A stretch of 64,000 nt of DNA from assembly GCF_002234595.1 (NCBI RefSeq), contig NZ_NMUL01000001.1, forward strand, positions 124,001-188,000. The letters run 5' to 3'. The notes beneath the pieces were generated by a model. It was not told the origin of the DNA, ran no database searches, and saw only the letters and a program-made list of their open reading frames with translations. This document shows, in pieces, positions 15,984-23,973 of this stretch. The translations under genes and the position numbers were made by a program. This DNA is from Amycolatopsis vastitatis (lineage in GTDB: Bacteria > Actinomycetota > Actinomycetes > Mycobacteriales > Pseudonocardiaceae). The stretch's first letter is position 1, and every line of letters begins with the position of its first letter.

Positions 15984-16961
15984 TCATCGCCGGTACTCCA
16001 CGACCGCCTTCGCCGCGTTGAGCACCTTCTGCGCGTCCGGGATGTAGAGGTCCTCGAGCACGTCGGAGAACGGCACCGGCGTGTGCGGCGGCGTCACCAT
16101 CTCGATCGGCGCCCGCAGCGAGCCGAACGCCTCCTTCGCGACGAGCGCCGAGATGTCCGTGGCGAGGTTGCAGCGCGGCGACGCCTCGTCGACGACGACG
16201 AGCCGTCCGGTGTTCCCGACGCTCTCCAGGATGGTTCCGGTGTCGAGCGGGCTGGTGGTGCGCGGATCGATGATCGCGGCCTCGACACCGTTGGCGGCCA
16301 GCTCCTTCGCCGCTTCTTCGGCCATCGCGACCATGCGGCCGATGGCGACGATCGTCACGTCTCCGCCGTCGCGAACGACGTTCGCTTGGCCGAACGGGAT
16401 CGTGTAGCTGTCCTCCGGGACCTCGCCGCGGGTGTCGTACAACGCCTTGTGCTCGCAGAAGATCACCGGGTCGTCGTCCCGGATCGCCTGGATGAGGAGG
16501 CCTTTCGCCTCGTACGGGCTCGACGGTACGACGACCTTGAGCCCGGGGACGTGCGTGAAGACCGGATACAGGCACTGCGAATGCTGCGCCGCGGCCCGCA
16601 GCCCGGCGCCGTACATCGTGCGGATCACCACCGGCGTCCGGACGTTGCCGCCGAACATGTACCGGAACTTGGCCGCCTGGTTGAAGATCTGGTCGAAACC
16701 GACACCCATGAAGTCGATGAACATCAGTTCCGCGACCGGCCGCTGCCCGCGCGTCGCGGCGCCGATCGCCGCGCCGACGAAGGCCGACTCGGAGATCGGC
16801 GTGTCCAGCACCCGGCCGGGGAACCTGGAGAAGAGGCCTGCGGTGACATCGAGGACGCCACCCCAGGGGTGGTCCTGGCCCATGACGATGACCGATTCGT
16901 CGCGTTCCAGCTCCTGCGCGAGCGCCTCGTTGATCGCCTCGCGGTAGCTGATCGTGCGCAC
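15984..16961 (-). CDS. acoB: Acetoin/2-oxoacid dehydrogenase E1 component, beta subunit
   Basis: A 325-residue ThDP-dependent E1 beta subunit of the transketolase-like family, full length. Conserved segments include VIVMGQDHPWGGV (about residue 24), RVLDTPISESAFVGAA, PVAELMFIDFMGVGFDQI with the Glu that activates ThDP in the E1 family, and the C-terminal DPRTTSPLD. With the alpha subunit it decarboxylates a 2-oxoacid or cleaves acetoin to acetaldehyde and a two-carbon unit. Gene order acoX-acoA-acoB and the neighbouring AcoR-like regulator favour an acetoin-type enzyme. E2 and E3 genes are not in the window. GTG start. Confidence 0.93.
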   Translation of the reverse strand: MRTISYREAINEALAQELERDESVIVMGQDHPWGGVLDVTAGLFSRFPGRVLDTPISESAFVGAAIGAATRGQRPVAELMFIDFMGVGFDQIFNQAAKFRYMFGGNVRTPVVIRTMYGAGLRAAAQHSQCLYPVFTHVPGLKVVVPSSPYEAKGLLIQAIRDDDPVIFCEHKALYDTRGEVPEDSYTIPFGQANVVRDGGDVTIVAIGRMVAMAEEAAKELAANGVEAAIIDPRTTSPLDTGTILESVGNTGRLVVVDEASPRCNLATDISALVAKEAFGSLRAPIEMVTPPHTPVPFSDVLEDLYIPDAQKVLNAAKAVVEYRR

Positions 16962-16994
16962 GACGGCTCCCCTCCGGTGCTCGGTCTTCGGTGC

Positions 16995-17945
16995 TCAGTA
17001 CGAGACGTAGACGTCGGTTTCGAGGTCGTCCCGGGTGGGTTTCGGCGCGGCCTTCGCCTCGGAAACGGCGTCCTCGATGAGCTTCGCGACCTCGGCGTCG
17101 ATGTCGTCGAGGACGTGTTCGGCCGGCTCACCGCCGTCGGCGACCCGGGCACGGAACCGTTTGAGGCAGTCGAGGTTCTCGTGGGCGGCTTCGCCGTCGC
17201 GGCCGGTCTGCTGGTCGGCGTCGAAGTGCCCGAAGTAGCGGGTGAACCTGACCTCGATCAGCGTCGGGCCGCCGCCTTCGCGGGCCCGGCCGATCGCCTC
17301 GCCGGCCGCTTCGTGCACGGCGAAGAAGTCGAATCCGTCGACGATCACACCGGGCATGCCGAACCCGGCGGCCCGGTCGGCGAGGTTGTCCGACGCGACA
17401 GACCACGCGCTCGACGTCGCTTCGGCGTAGCCGTTGTCCTCCGCGACGAAGATCGCGGGGAGGTGCCAGGCGGACGCGAGGTTCAGCGCCTCCAGCGTCG
17501 TCCCCTGGTTGCCGGCGCCGTCACCGAGGAACGCGACGCCGACACCGCCGGTGTCCTGCTGTTTCGCGGCGAGCGCGGCGCCGCAGATGAGTGGCGGGCC
17601 GCCGCCGGCGATCCCGTTCGCGCCGAGCATGCCCTTCGAGAGGTCGGCGATGTGCATCGAGCCGCCCTTGCCGTGACACGTTCCTGTCTTGCGGCCGTAG
17701 ATCTCGGCCATCATGGCCTTGACGTCGACACCCTTGGCGATGCAGTGGCCATGGCCGCGGTGGGTGCCGGCGATGGTGTCACGGTCGTCGAGGTGAAGGC
17801 AGACACCGGTGGCCGAAGCCTCCTCACCGGCGTAGAGGTGCACGAAACCCGGGATTTCGCCGGTCGCGAACTCGTCGTGGACCCGCTCTTCGAAGGCCCG
17901 GATGGTGCGCATCAGGCGATACGCCTCCCGCAGGGTGTCCGTCAC
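16995..17945 (-). CDS. acoA: Acetoin/2-oxoacid dehydrogenase E1 component, alpha subunit
   Basis: A 316-residue E1 alpha subunit that binds thiamine diphosphate. The cofactor motif is clear: GDGAGNQG near residue 155, followed after about 28 residues by EDNGYAEAT. GKGGSMHI near residue 100 and FVHLYAGEEA near residue 36 are also family hallmarks. The GTG start at 17945 overlaps the acoX stop (GTGA), with GGAGCG upstream, so translation is coupled. The beta subunit starts 34 bases after the stop. Sequence alone cannot separate acetoin from branched-chain or pyruvate specificity; context favours acetoin. Confidence 0.93.
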   Translation of the reverse strand: MTDTLREAYRLMRTIRAFEERVHDEFATGEIPGFVHLYAGEEASATGVCLHLDDRDTIAGTHRGHGHCIAKGVDVKAMMAEIYGRKTGTCHGKGGSMHIADLSKGMLGANGIAGGGPPLICGAALAAKQQDTGGVGVAFLGDGAGNQGTTLEALNLASAWHLPAIFVAEDNGYAEATSSAWSVASDNLADRAAGFGMPGVIVDGFDFFAVHEAAGEAIGRAREGGGPTLIEVRFTRYFGHFDADQQTGRDGEAAHENLDCLKRFRARVADGGEPAEHVLDDIDAEVAKLIEDAVSEAKAAPKPTRDDLETDVYVSY

Positions 17946-18976
17946 GTTCGACGCTCCTTCCCTTGCTCGGTTTCCGTGCGCAACAGCCCCTTCCGCGCGG
18001 CCTCCGCCATCGCCGCCCGGACGTCCACGACCCACGGCCCGTCCGGCTTGAGCTCGACGAACGCGCTTTCGCCGGTCTTCAGCTCGAGTTCGCGCTCGCC
18101 GTCGAGCGCGATGACGCCACCCGCCGCGGCCAGCTCGACGCGCACGCCGGGCCGGAGCACGCCCCAGCCTTTGACGCCGACCGGGCGGACGAGACCAGGC
18201 GCGATCGGCGCGTGCACGACATACGGCGTCTCGCCGACCGGTCCGAGCTGCAGCGCGACGCCGTCCGGGCTGGACCGCGGGCTCGGGCAGAGCTGACCGG
18301 GCACGCTCGACAGGCCGATGCCGTCCGGCTCGGCGAAGGTGCAGTACAGCTCGGTCAGCGAGGACGGGTCCCACAGCGCCCGCGCCCCGATGTGCCTGCT
18401 CAGCGACACGCAGACGTCGACGAGCGCGATCTCGCGGCGTGCCTTCGTGACGACCTCGAGCATGCTGACGCGGTGCGTGACGAGGTCGGGATCGATCTGC
18501 CCGGTGGCGATCAACCCGGCGGCCAGGCCCGCCACGGTCGCCTCCCGCATCTGCGGGAAGACGTTGTTCGTCCCGGTGGAGAGGGCGAGGATCGGCACGT
18601 CTTCGCAGGCCGAGGCCGCGACGCGGGCGGTTCCGTCGCCGCCGAGGACGACGATGACCCCGGCGCCCGCCTCGACCATCCGGCGAACCGCGTTCGTCGT
18701 GTCGGCGGCGGTGCCGGTGAGCGGATCGTCCTCGCAGAAGTCGACGTCGGGCCAGGTACCGCCCCGGCCGAGAGCGCGCAGGACCGCGGCGGAGATGCCG
18801 CCGAGGTCAGTGGAGACGAGAGCCCGGTCGAGCCCGGCCACGGCGAACGCCGCCAGCAACCGCTGGACCATGTTCGCCTTCTCCGCGGTGGGGAACACCG
18901 ACGCTTGCGCGACCAGCCGGCGGATGTCCCGCCCCGACGCCGGGTTCGCGACGATCCCCGCCACCGTTTCGCCCAC
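17942..18976 (-). CDS. acoX: AcoX-like protein of the ATP-NAD kinase family
   Basis: A 344-residue protein of the NAD-kinase superfamily, similar to AcoX, encoded in acetoin catabolic operons but of unproven function. The nucleotide-binding motif VVLGGDGTARVA lies near residue 110, followed by ALSTGTNNVFPQ, the equivalent of the GxxN substrate loop. The N-terminal IVANPASGRDIRRL is the conserved first strand. The start at GTG 18976 is chosen because AAGGAGG lies six bases upstream; the frame continues further without homology. It is first in the acoXAB operon. A promoter should lie between 18977 and about 19170. Confidence 0.88.
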   Translation of the reverse strand: MGETVAGIVANPASGRDIRRLVAQASVFPTAEKANMVQRLLAAFAVAGLDRALVSTDLGGISAAVLRALGRGGTWPDVDFCEDDPLTGTAADTTNAVRRMVEAGAGVIVVLGGDGTARVAASACEDVPILALSTGTNNVFPQMREATVAGLAAGLIATGQIDPDLVTHRVSMLEVVTKARREIALVDVCVSLSRHIGARALWDPSSLTELYCTFAEPDGIGLSSVPGQLCPSPRSSPDGVALQLGPVGETPYVVHAPIAPGLVRPVGVKGWGVLRPGVRVELAAAGGVIALDGERELELKTGESAFVELKPDGPWVVDVRAAMAEAARKGLLRTETEQGKERRT

Positions 18977-19174
18977 CTGACCTCCTTGCCCGGAGGACCA
19001 GGAGACTCCGTGGTCCGGCGCGGGCGGAAGGGTTGCAGGGCGTTGCAGTGACAGCATCGAGGCGTCGAAGATCACACCGGCGGCGTTTCAGCCAGTGGAC
19101 TGTCCAACCTGGAGAATGTCGTGAAACCGACATCGGCGGAGAAGAACCAACCGGAGGTTATCCCCGGCAGAAGG

Positions 19175-19399
19175 CTACGACACGAGCTTTGCCGTGCCCT
19201 CGTAGGTGAAGCCCGCCTCCTCGACCGCGGCGCGGACGTCGTCTTCCGCCAGCGCGGCTGCGGCACGCACGACGACCCGGCCCGCCGGGACGTCGACGTC
19301 CACTTCGGCCACTCCGGGCAGCGCCGTGATTTCTTCGGTGACCGACTGCGCGCAGTGTCCGCAGCTCATCCCGGAGACGGTGTAGCCGTGCTCGATCAT
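19175..19399 (-). CDS. copZ: Copper chaperone CopZ, heavy-metal-associated domain
   Basis: A 74-residue HMA-domain protein with the beta-alpha-beta-beta-alpha-beta size of free-standing copper chaperones. The metal site MSCGHC is at residues 11 to 16, with the two cysteines that bind Cu(I), and a conserved EDDVRAAVEEAGF helix is near the end. It would deliver copper to a P-type ATPase, but none is encoded within the window. It follows a cold-shock gene on the same strand behind a hairpin terminator. Confidence 0.95.
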   Translation of the reverse strand: MIEHGYTVSGMSCGHCAQSVTEEITALPGVAEVDVDVPAGRVVVRAAAALAEDDVRAAVEEAGFTYEGTAKLVS

Positions 19400-19416
19400 G
19401 CGGTGGAGCTTACGAA

Positions 19417-19449
19417 AAGGGCCGCCACCCCGAACGGGTGACGGCCCTT
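19417..19449 (-). terminator. Hairpin between csp and copZ
   Basis: AAGGGCCGCCACCC (19417-19430) pairs with 19436-19449 with one mismatch around a CGAAC loop. It sits between the cold-shock stop at 19464 and the copZ start at 19399, so most cold-shock transcripts should end here. Confidence 0.85.
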
Positions 19450-19463
19450 CCCCAAGATCAAAG

Positions 19464-19667
19464 TCAGATCACGGTGACCGACGTGGCCTGCGGGCCCTTC
19501 TGGCCCTGGCCGATCTCGAACTCGACGCGAGCGTTCTCCTCCAGGCTCTTGAAGCCGTTACCCTGGATCTCGCTGTAGTGAACGAAGACGTCGCCGCCAC
19601 CGTTGTCGGGGGTGATGAAGCCGAACCCCTTCTCGGAGTTGAACCACTTCACAGTGCCCTGAGTCAT
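19464..19667 (-). CDS. Cold-shock protein, CspA family (second copy)
   Basis: A 67-residue cold-shock domain protein with RNP1 KGFGFI and RNP2 DVFVHYS, an RNA/ssDNA chaperone. It is close to the copy at 3530 over the N-terminal two thirds. The ATG at 19667 is preferred over a TTG one codon earlier because GGAG lies seven bases upstream. The upstream region up to 19875 has no gene and is richer in A/T than its surroundings, consistent with a long regulated leader, though I see no defined cold-shock box. Confidence 0.97.
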   Translation of the reverse strand: MTQGTVKWFNSEKGFGFITPDNGGGDVFVHYSEIQGNGFKSLEENARVEFEIGQGQKGPQATSVTVI

Positions 19668-19875
19668 CAAAAATCTCCATGTGTAACACCAAAAAAACAG
19701 GAAGCCACTTCGGCGACCCGGGTCAGCACCCGGACGGTTTGCTTCCTCGGTGAGGAGACACTACGCCCGCTGAGTTCTGCGAGCGTGACTCAACACGAAC
19801 ACAAAATCAAGACCAAGAGCAGTAAAGCACACCTAGAGCGGCACCGACAAGCGGTCTTCACCCGGGAGAGGTGAG

Positions 19876-20046
19876 CTATTCGCCACTCGCCGGGCGCAGC
19901 CCCTCGTTCGCGAACGGCGAACGCCAGGTCGCGTCGCGGTCCGCGGCCACCACGGCGTCGTCGTGGGCCTCGGCGCTCGCGCTGAACAGCACCGGTACGA
20001 CGCCGGACTTCCGCGCTGGTTCGGATGCGTGCTGGTGATCGGTCAC
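19876..20046 (-). CDS. Small hypothetical protein
   Basis: A 56-residue soluble polypeptide that I do not recognise, hydrophilic and rich in Ala, Asp and His at the start. The GTG at 20046 is chosen for the strong GAGGGGAG site seven bases upstream; an ATG at 20088 in the same frame would give 70 residues. A 16-base perfect palindrome, GGTGCCGTACGGCACC, lies just upstream and could be its operator. No terminator or partner gene is visible. The coding call rests on the ribosome site and codon bias only. Confidence 0.5.
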   Translation of the reverse strand: MTDHQHASEPARKSGVVPVLFSASAEAHDDAVVAADRDATWRSPFANEGLRPASGE

Positions 20047-20097
20047 GTCGAAACTCCCCTCGTTCCCTGCCCGCTCGGCGCGGGTCATGACCGTGAT

Positions 20098-20113
20098 GGT
20101 GCCGTACGGCACC
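20098..20113. promoter_or_regulatory. 16-base perfect palindrome, shared motif with 23824
   Basis: GGTGCCGTACGGCACC is a perfect palindrome. The sequence running out of it, GGCACCGACAGAAACCGG (20108-20125), recurs as GGCACCGACAGAACCGG at 23824-23840. Read on the minus strand both give a CTGTCGGTGCCG block that could be an activator or repressor site or part of a promoter. Confidence 0.4.
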
Positions 20114-20259
20114 GACAGAAACCGGTTGTCTCCCGCCGGGACCCGGCCGGGAAGGTTCAGCGGCGAACCACCACCGGAACACCGCCAGATTACCTGAGCC
20201 AACGCCCTGCTACCACACGACATTCCCAGCGTTTTCCGGAATGAAACCGAGCAAAACCC

Positions 20260-21891
20260 TTACTGGGCGGGAGGTTGCGGACGAGCCTGCCCGAGCAGGG
20301 CCGAGATCCGGACGTCCGGGGTCACAACGTCGGGGTCCGTGCGCACGTCGATGACGCACGGCCGTTGCCGGACGAGTGCGCTGGCGATGATCGGCTCGAG
20401 CTCTTCGCGATCGTCCACCGTGTACCCGGCCGCGCCCAGTCCACGCGCCCACGAAGCGAAGTCGGTCAGCGGGATGGACACCCCGGACAGCCGGCCGTAG
20501 GTGCGGGCCTGGTGCATGGCCAGCGCCCCGTGCACGCCGTTCTGGAAGACGACGACCATCACCGGCGCCCGGTACCGGACGGCCGTTTCGATCTCCTGGC
20601 CGGTCATCAGCGTCCCGGCGTCCCCGACCATGGCCACGACGGTCCGCCGCGGCTCGGCCAGCTTCGCCGCCACGGCGGCCGGCACGGCGTAGCCCATAGC
20701 GGCGTTGCTCGGGCCGAGCTGGCTGCGCGGCGCGGTGAAGCACCAGTAGCGGTGCATGAACTGCGCGAAGTTCCCGGCGTCGCTGGTCACGATGGTGTCC
20801 TCGGGCGCCAGCTTCCGCAGCGCCCGGACGACGTCGACCGGGTGCACCCGGGTGTTGCCGCTGGTGTCGGGCGGGGTCATGAAGGTGTGGACGGCCGCGT
20901 TCGCCGCCGAAGCCCGTCTGGTCCGCGGCGCCGCCACCGCCCGCAGCTCCCGCAGGAACGGCTCGACCTCGGAGTCGACGCGGAAGGTCAGCCCCCGCCG
21001 TTTCGGGCTGACCTCGATGCCAGTACCGACCATGACCAGCGTCTGCTGGGCCGTCGGGTAGCGGTAGGCCTGGGACGTCACCTCGTCGAGCTGGGTGCCG
21101 AGCGCGAGGACCAGGTCGGCGCGCTCGAGCGCGTCGAGCTGCCGGGCCGGGATGCCGAGCCCGAGGTGCCCGGCGTAACGGGCGTGGTTCTCCGGGAAGG
21201 CGTCCTGCCGCCGGAAGGCGTTGTAGACGGGCAGCGCGAGCTCGTCGGCCACCGCGATCAGCTCGTCCCGTGCGGACCGCGCCCGGCCGCCGACGATGAC
21301 CACGGGGTATTTGGCCTCGTCGACCAGTTGCGCCACGGCGTCCGCCGAACGGCCCAGCGTGCCGGACGCCGGCGGCCGGACCCGCGCCATCGGCTTCGCC
21401 GCGTCGTAGGGCATGCCCCAGACATCGCAGGGCACGCCGAGCACGACCGGCCCCGGCCGTCCTTCCTGCGACGTCGTCAGCGCGTGCGCGAGCAGCCCGG
21501 GCAGGCCGTCCGGATCGGTCACCCGCAGTGTCGACTTGGCGATCGACTCGAACATGGCGGTGAGGTCCGACGTCGGCAGCTCCCCCGACGACGACGGCAC
21601 CGGCGCCATCGCCGGCGTCTCCAGGATCACGACCATCGGGGTCTCGTCCTGGTACGCCGTCTGGACGCCGATCGCCAGGCTCGCCGCACTCGGCCCGCGG
21701 CTGGCGAGGAGCACTGCGGGACGCTCGGTGAGCTTGCCCTCCGCCTCCGCCATGAACGCCGCACCCGCGTCGTGGCGCGCCGAGACCAGCGTGATCTCCC
21801 GCTCGCGCTGCAAGGCGTCGAGCAGTTCCAGGAAGGACTCACCGACCACCGCGTACACGCGGCGGACACGCGCCTCGGTCAGGATCCGCAC
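20260..21891 (-). CDS. ThDP-dependent enzyme, acetolactate synthase-like superfamily
   Basis: A protein of about 543 residues with the three-domain layout of the pyruvate oxidase/acetolactate synthase/benzoylformate decarboxylase group: N-terminal pyrimidine-binding domain with the catalytic-type Glu in VVGES, central domain VVIVGGRARSA, and C-terminal pyrophosphate-binding domain. The usual GDG...N motif reads VGDAGTLMTGQE...FQNGVHG, a slight departure. The GTG at 21891 is unlikely to be the true start: frame and family-like sequence (LGATVAQTAVRIL) continue to a CTG at 21918 with no ATG/GTG beyond. The enzyme is divergent from a transhydrogenase. The 2-oxoacid substrate is unknown. Confidence 0.85.
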   Translation of the reverse strand: MRILTEARVRRVYAVVGESFLELLDALQREREITLVSARHDAGAAFMAEAEGKLTERPAVLLASRGPSAASLAIGVQTAYQDETPMVVILETPAMAPVPSSSGELPTSDLTAMFESIAKSTLRVTDPDGLPGLLAHALTTSQEGRPGPVVLGVPCDVWGMPYDAAKPMARVRPPASGTLGRSADAVAQLVDEAKYPVVIVGGRARSARDELIAVADELALPVYNAFRRQDAFPENHARYAGHLGLGIPARQLDALERADLVLALGTQLDEVTSQAYRYPTAQQTLVMVGTGIEVSPKRRGLTFRVDSEVEPFLRELRAVAAPRTRRASAANAAVHTFMTPPDTSGNTRVHPVDVVRALRKLAPEDTIVTSDAGNFAQFMHRYWCFTAPRSQLGPSNAAMGYAVPAAVAAKLAEPRRTVVAMVGDAGTLMTGQEIETAVRYRAPVMVVVFQNGVHGALAMHQARTYGRLSGVSIPLTDFASWARGLGAAGYTVDDREELEPIIASALVRQRPCVIDVRTDPDVVTPDVRISALLGQARPQPPAQ

Positions 21892-22053
21892 GGCCGTCTG
21901 GGCGACGGTCGCTCCCAGTTGGTATCTAATGAGGAGAGCTTAGGCGGGCACCGTTCAGTGCAGTCAAGTGATCTTCGCCGAAACCCGGCAAGGATAGGCC
22001 GAATGTCCGCTTTGACCGACTGACAGCCGATCAAGGGAGCGAGGACCGCAGAC

Positions 22054-23334
22054 TTGACCGTGACAGAACATGAAACTGTTTTTACTTATGGCGCACCGGC
22101 CTTGAAGTACGGCACCGGCGCCAGCGACGAGATCGGCTACGACCTCACGCAGTACGGCGCGCACCGCGTGCTCGTCGTGACGGACCCGCAGGTGGCCGCG
22201 ACCGGCTGGCCGCGCCGCATCGCGGACGGCATCGCCGGCTACGGCATCGAGACCGAGCTCTTCGACGGCGTACACGTAGAACCCACCGATGTCAGCATGC
22301 AGAAGGCGGTTGACTTCGCCCGCGGAACCGGCCCGTACGACGCGTTCGTCGCCGTCGGCGGCGGATCGGCCATCGACACCGCCAAGGCGGCGAACCTGCT
22401 CACCAGCAACGACGGCGAGCTGATGGACTACGTCAACGCCCCCGTCGGCGGCGGCCGCGCACCGGACCGTCCGCTGAAGCCGCTGGTCGCGGTCCCCACC
22501 ACCACTGGCACCGGTTCCGAGAGCACCACGGTCTGCGTCCTGGACGTGCTCTCCCTGCGCGTCAAGAGCGGGATCAGCCACCTGCGGCTGCGCCCGACCC
22601 TGGCCGTCGTCGACCCGCGGCTCACCGTCAGCCAGCCGGCCGGCGTGACAGCGGCCAGTGGCATGGACATCCTGTGCCACGCCGCGGAGAGCTACACCGC
22701 CAAGCCGTACACCGAGTTCGAGCGCAAGCGCCCGGAGCAGCGCGTGCCGTACTGCGGCTCGAACCCGCTGGCCGACATGTTCGCCGAGCAGTCACTGCGG
22801 TTGCTGTCGTGGGCGCTCCCCGCCGCCGTGCGCGACGGTTCCGACCTCAAGGCGCGGGAAGCCATGGCCCTGGCCGCGACGTTCGCCGGCCTCGGGTTCG
22901 GCAACGCCGGCGTGCACATCCCGCACGCGAACGCGTACCCGATCGCCGGGCAGGTCAGGGATTTCCACCCGGACGGCTACCCGGGCGAAGAACCCATGGT
23001 GCCGCACGGCATGGCCGTCTCGCTGACGGCGCCCGCCGCGTTCCGCTTCACCTTCGCCGCGGCACCGGACCGCCACCTTCGTGTCGCGCGCCTGCTGGCA
23101 CCCGACTTCGAGTGGCCCGGCGACTTCGCCGACCACCTGCCCGCGGCGCTGATCGACCTGATGCGGCAGATCGGCATCCCGGACGGCATCGGCGCCGTCG
23201 GCTACACGGAGTCCGATGTGGACTCCTTGGTGGAGGGAACCCTCAAGCAGCAACGCCTGCTGGCCACGGCGCCGCGCGAGGCGTCCGCCGAAGACCTTTC
23301 GGGCATCCTGCGCGATTCGGTGTCGCTGTGGTGA
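22054..23334 (+). CDS. Hydroxyacid-oxoacid transhydrogenase (ADHFE1-type iron alcohol dehydrogenase)
   Basis: A 426-residue group III iron-containing alcohol dehydrogenase. It matches the hydroxyacid-oxoacid transhydrogenase branch, which moves hydride from 4-hydroxybutyrate or similar acids to 2-oxoglutarate. The NAD-binding motif AVGGGSAIDTAKAAN lies near residue 93, the metal region includes MDILCHAAES and NAGVHIPHANAYPIAG, and a further VPHGMAVSL follows; the long insert YTEFERKRPEQRVPYCGSNP is typical of this branch. The start is TTG at 22054, or GTG two codons later. The following thioesterase gene overlaps by four bases, so the pair is an operon. It diverges from the ThDP enzyme. Confidence 0.9.
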   Translation: MTVTEHETVFTYGAPALKYGTGASDEIGYDLTQYGAHRVLVVTDPQVAATGWPRRIADGIAGYGIETELFDGVHVEPTDVSMQKAVDFARGTGPYDAFVAVGGGSAIDTAKAANLLTSNDGELMDYVNAPVGGGRAPDRPLKPLVAVPTTTGTGSESTTVCVLDVLSLRVKSGISHLRLRPTLAVVDPRLTVSQPAGVTAASGMDILCHAAESYTAKPYTEFERKRPEQRVPYCGSNPLADMFAEQSLRLLSWALPAAVRDGSDLKAREAMALAATFAGLGFGNAGVHIPHANAYPIAGQVRDFHPDGYPGEEPMVPHGMAVSLTAPAAFRFTFAAAPDRHLRVARLLAPDFEWPGDFADHLPAALIDLMRQIGIPDGIGAVGYTESDVDSLVEGTLKQQRLLATAPREASAEDLSGILRDSVSLW

Positions 23335-23741
23335 ACGGTTACCCGCACTGGCAGACGGTTCCGTTGCGCTGGAAGGACAACGACGTCTACGGGCACGTCA
23401 ACAACGTCGTGCACTACTCGCTGATGGACACCGTGATCAACACGTGGCTGATCGAGCAGGGTGGCCTCGACATCGAAGCCGGGTCGGTGATCGGGCTGTG
23501 CGTCGAATCGCACTGCGGGTACCACTCATCGGTTTCCTTTCCTGGTTCGCTTCGGGTCGGGTTGCGGGTGGCGCACCTCGGGAAGTCCAGCGTCCGCTAC
23601 GAAATCGGGATGTACGCCGCCGACGAGTCCCTGGTCGCCGAAGGGCACTTCGTGCACGTCTTCGTGGACCGCGAGTCCCGCCGGCCGACACCGGTTTCCG
23701 GCAAGCTGCGTGAGGCACTGGAAGCACTGCGGCCCGGCTGA
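23331..23741 (+). CDS. Acyl-CoA thioesterase, 4HBT hotdog family
   Basis: A 136-residue 4-hydroxybenzoyl-CoA-thioesterase-like protein with one hotdog domain. The signature WKDNDVYGHVNNVVHYSLMDT near residue 13 contains the catalytic Asp and the HVNN motif of the family, followed by CVESHCGYHSSVSFPGSLRVG. The GTG start at 23331 overlaps the transhydrogenase stop by four bases. It probably releases a free acid from a CoA ester in the same short pathway, but the substrate cannot be inferred. Positions 23742 to 23973 after it are non-coding. Confidence 0.92.
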   Translation: MNGYPHWQTVPLRWKDNDVYGHVNNVVHYSLMDTVINTWLIEQGGLDIEAGSVIGLCVESHCGYHSSVSFPGSLRVGLRVAHLGKSSVRYEIGMYAADESLVAEGHFVHVFVDRESRRPTPVSGKLREALEALRPG

Positions 23742-23850
23742 CACGCACCGCCGCCGGGTCACCTCCTTTCTGACGGTGCAGCTTCCGGGCTGTGTTCTTC
23801 CCGCGCTTCCGATGATGCCGCACGGCACCGACAGAACCGGCCGATCGGTT

Positions 23851-23894
23851 CGAGTTGTCCACAGGCTCGCCGAAGATCGGCGAGTTATCCACAG
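23851..23894. promoter_or_regulatory. Two DnaA-box-like sites flanking a perfect hairpin
   Basis: TTGTCCACA (23855-23863) and TTATCCACA (23885-23893) match actinobacterial and canonical DnaA boxes. They sit in a 14-base direct repeat CGAGTTRTCCACAG with 30-base spacing. Between them CTCGCCGA (23866-23873) pairs perfectly with 23877-23884 around AGA. The site lies in the gap between the convergent thioesterase and lanthipeptide operons. The hairpin alone could be a terminator for either. Confidence 0.55.
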
Positions 23895-23973
23895 ATTTTC
23901 GAACGGGTCTTCCCCGCCCCCTCGACGGCGATAAGCTGGCAGCACATGAAACCAGTCCACACTGGACGAGCGG

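Noticed and set aside
23526..23790. A GTG preceded by AAAGGAGG on the minus strand opposite the thioesterase gene, looking like a short leader peptide (RRRC...)
   Set aside because: The frame runs on antisense to a conserved hotdog gene with no terminator/antiterminator pair, so a Cys-sensing leader is not supported.
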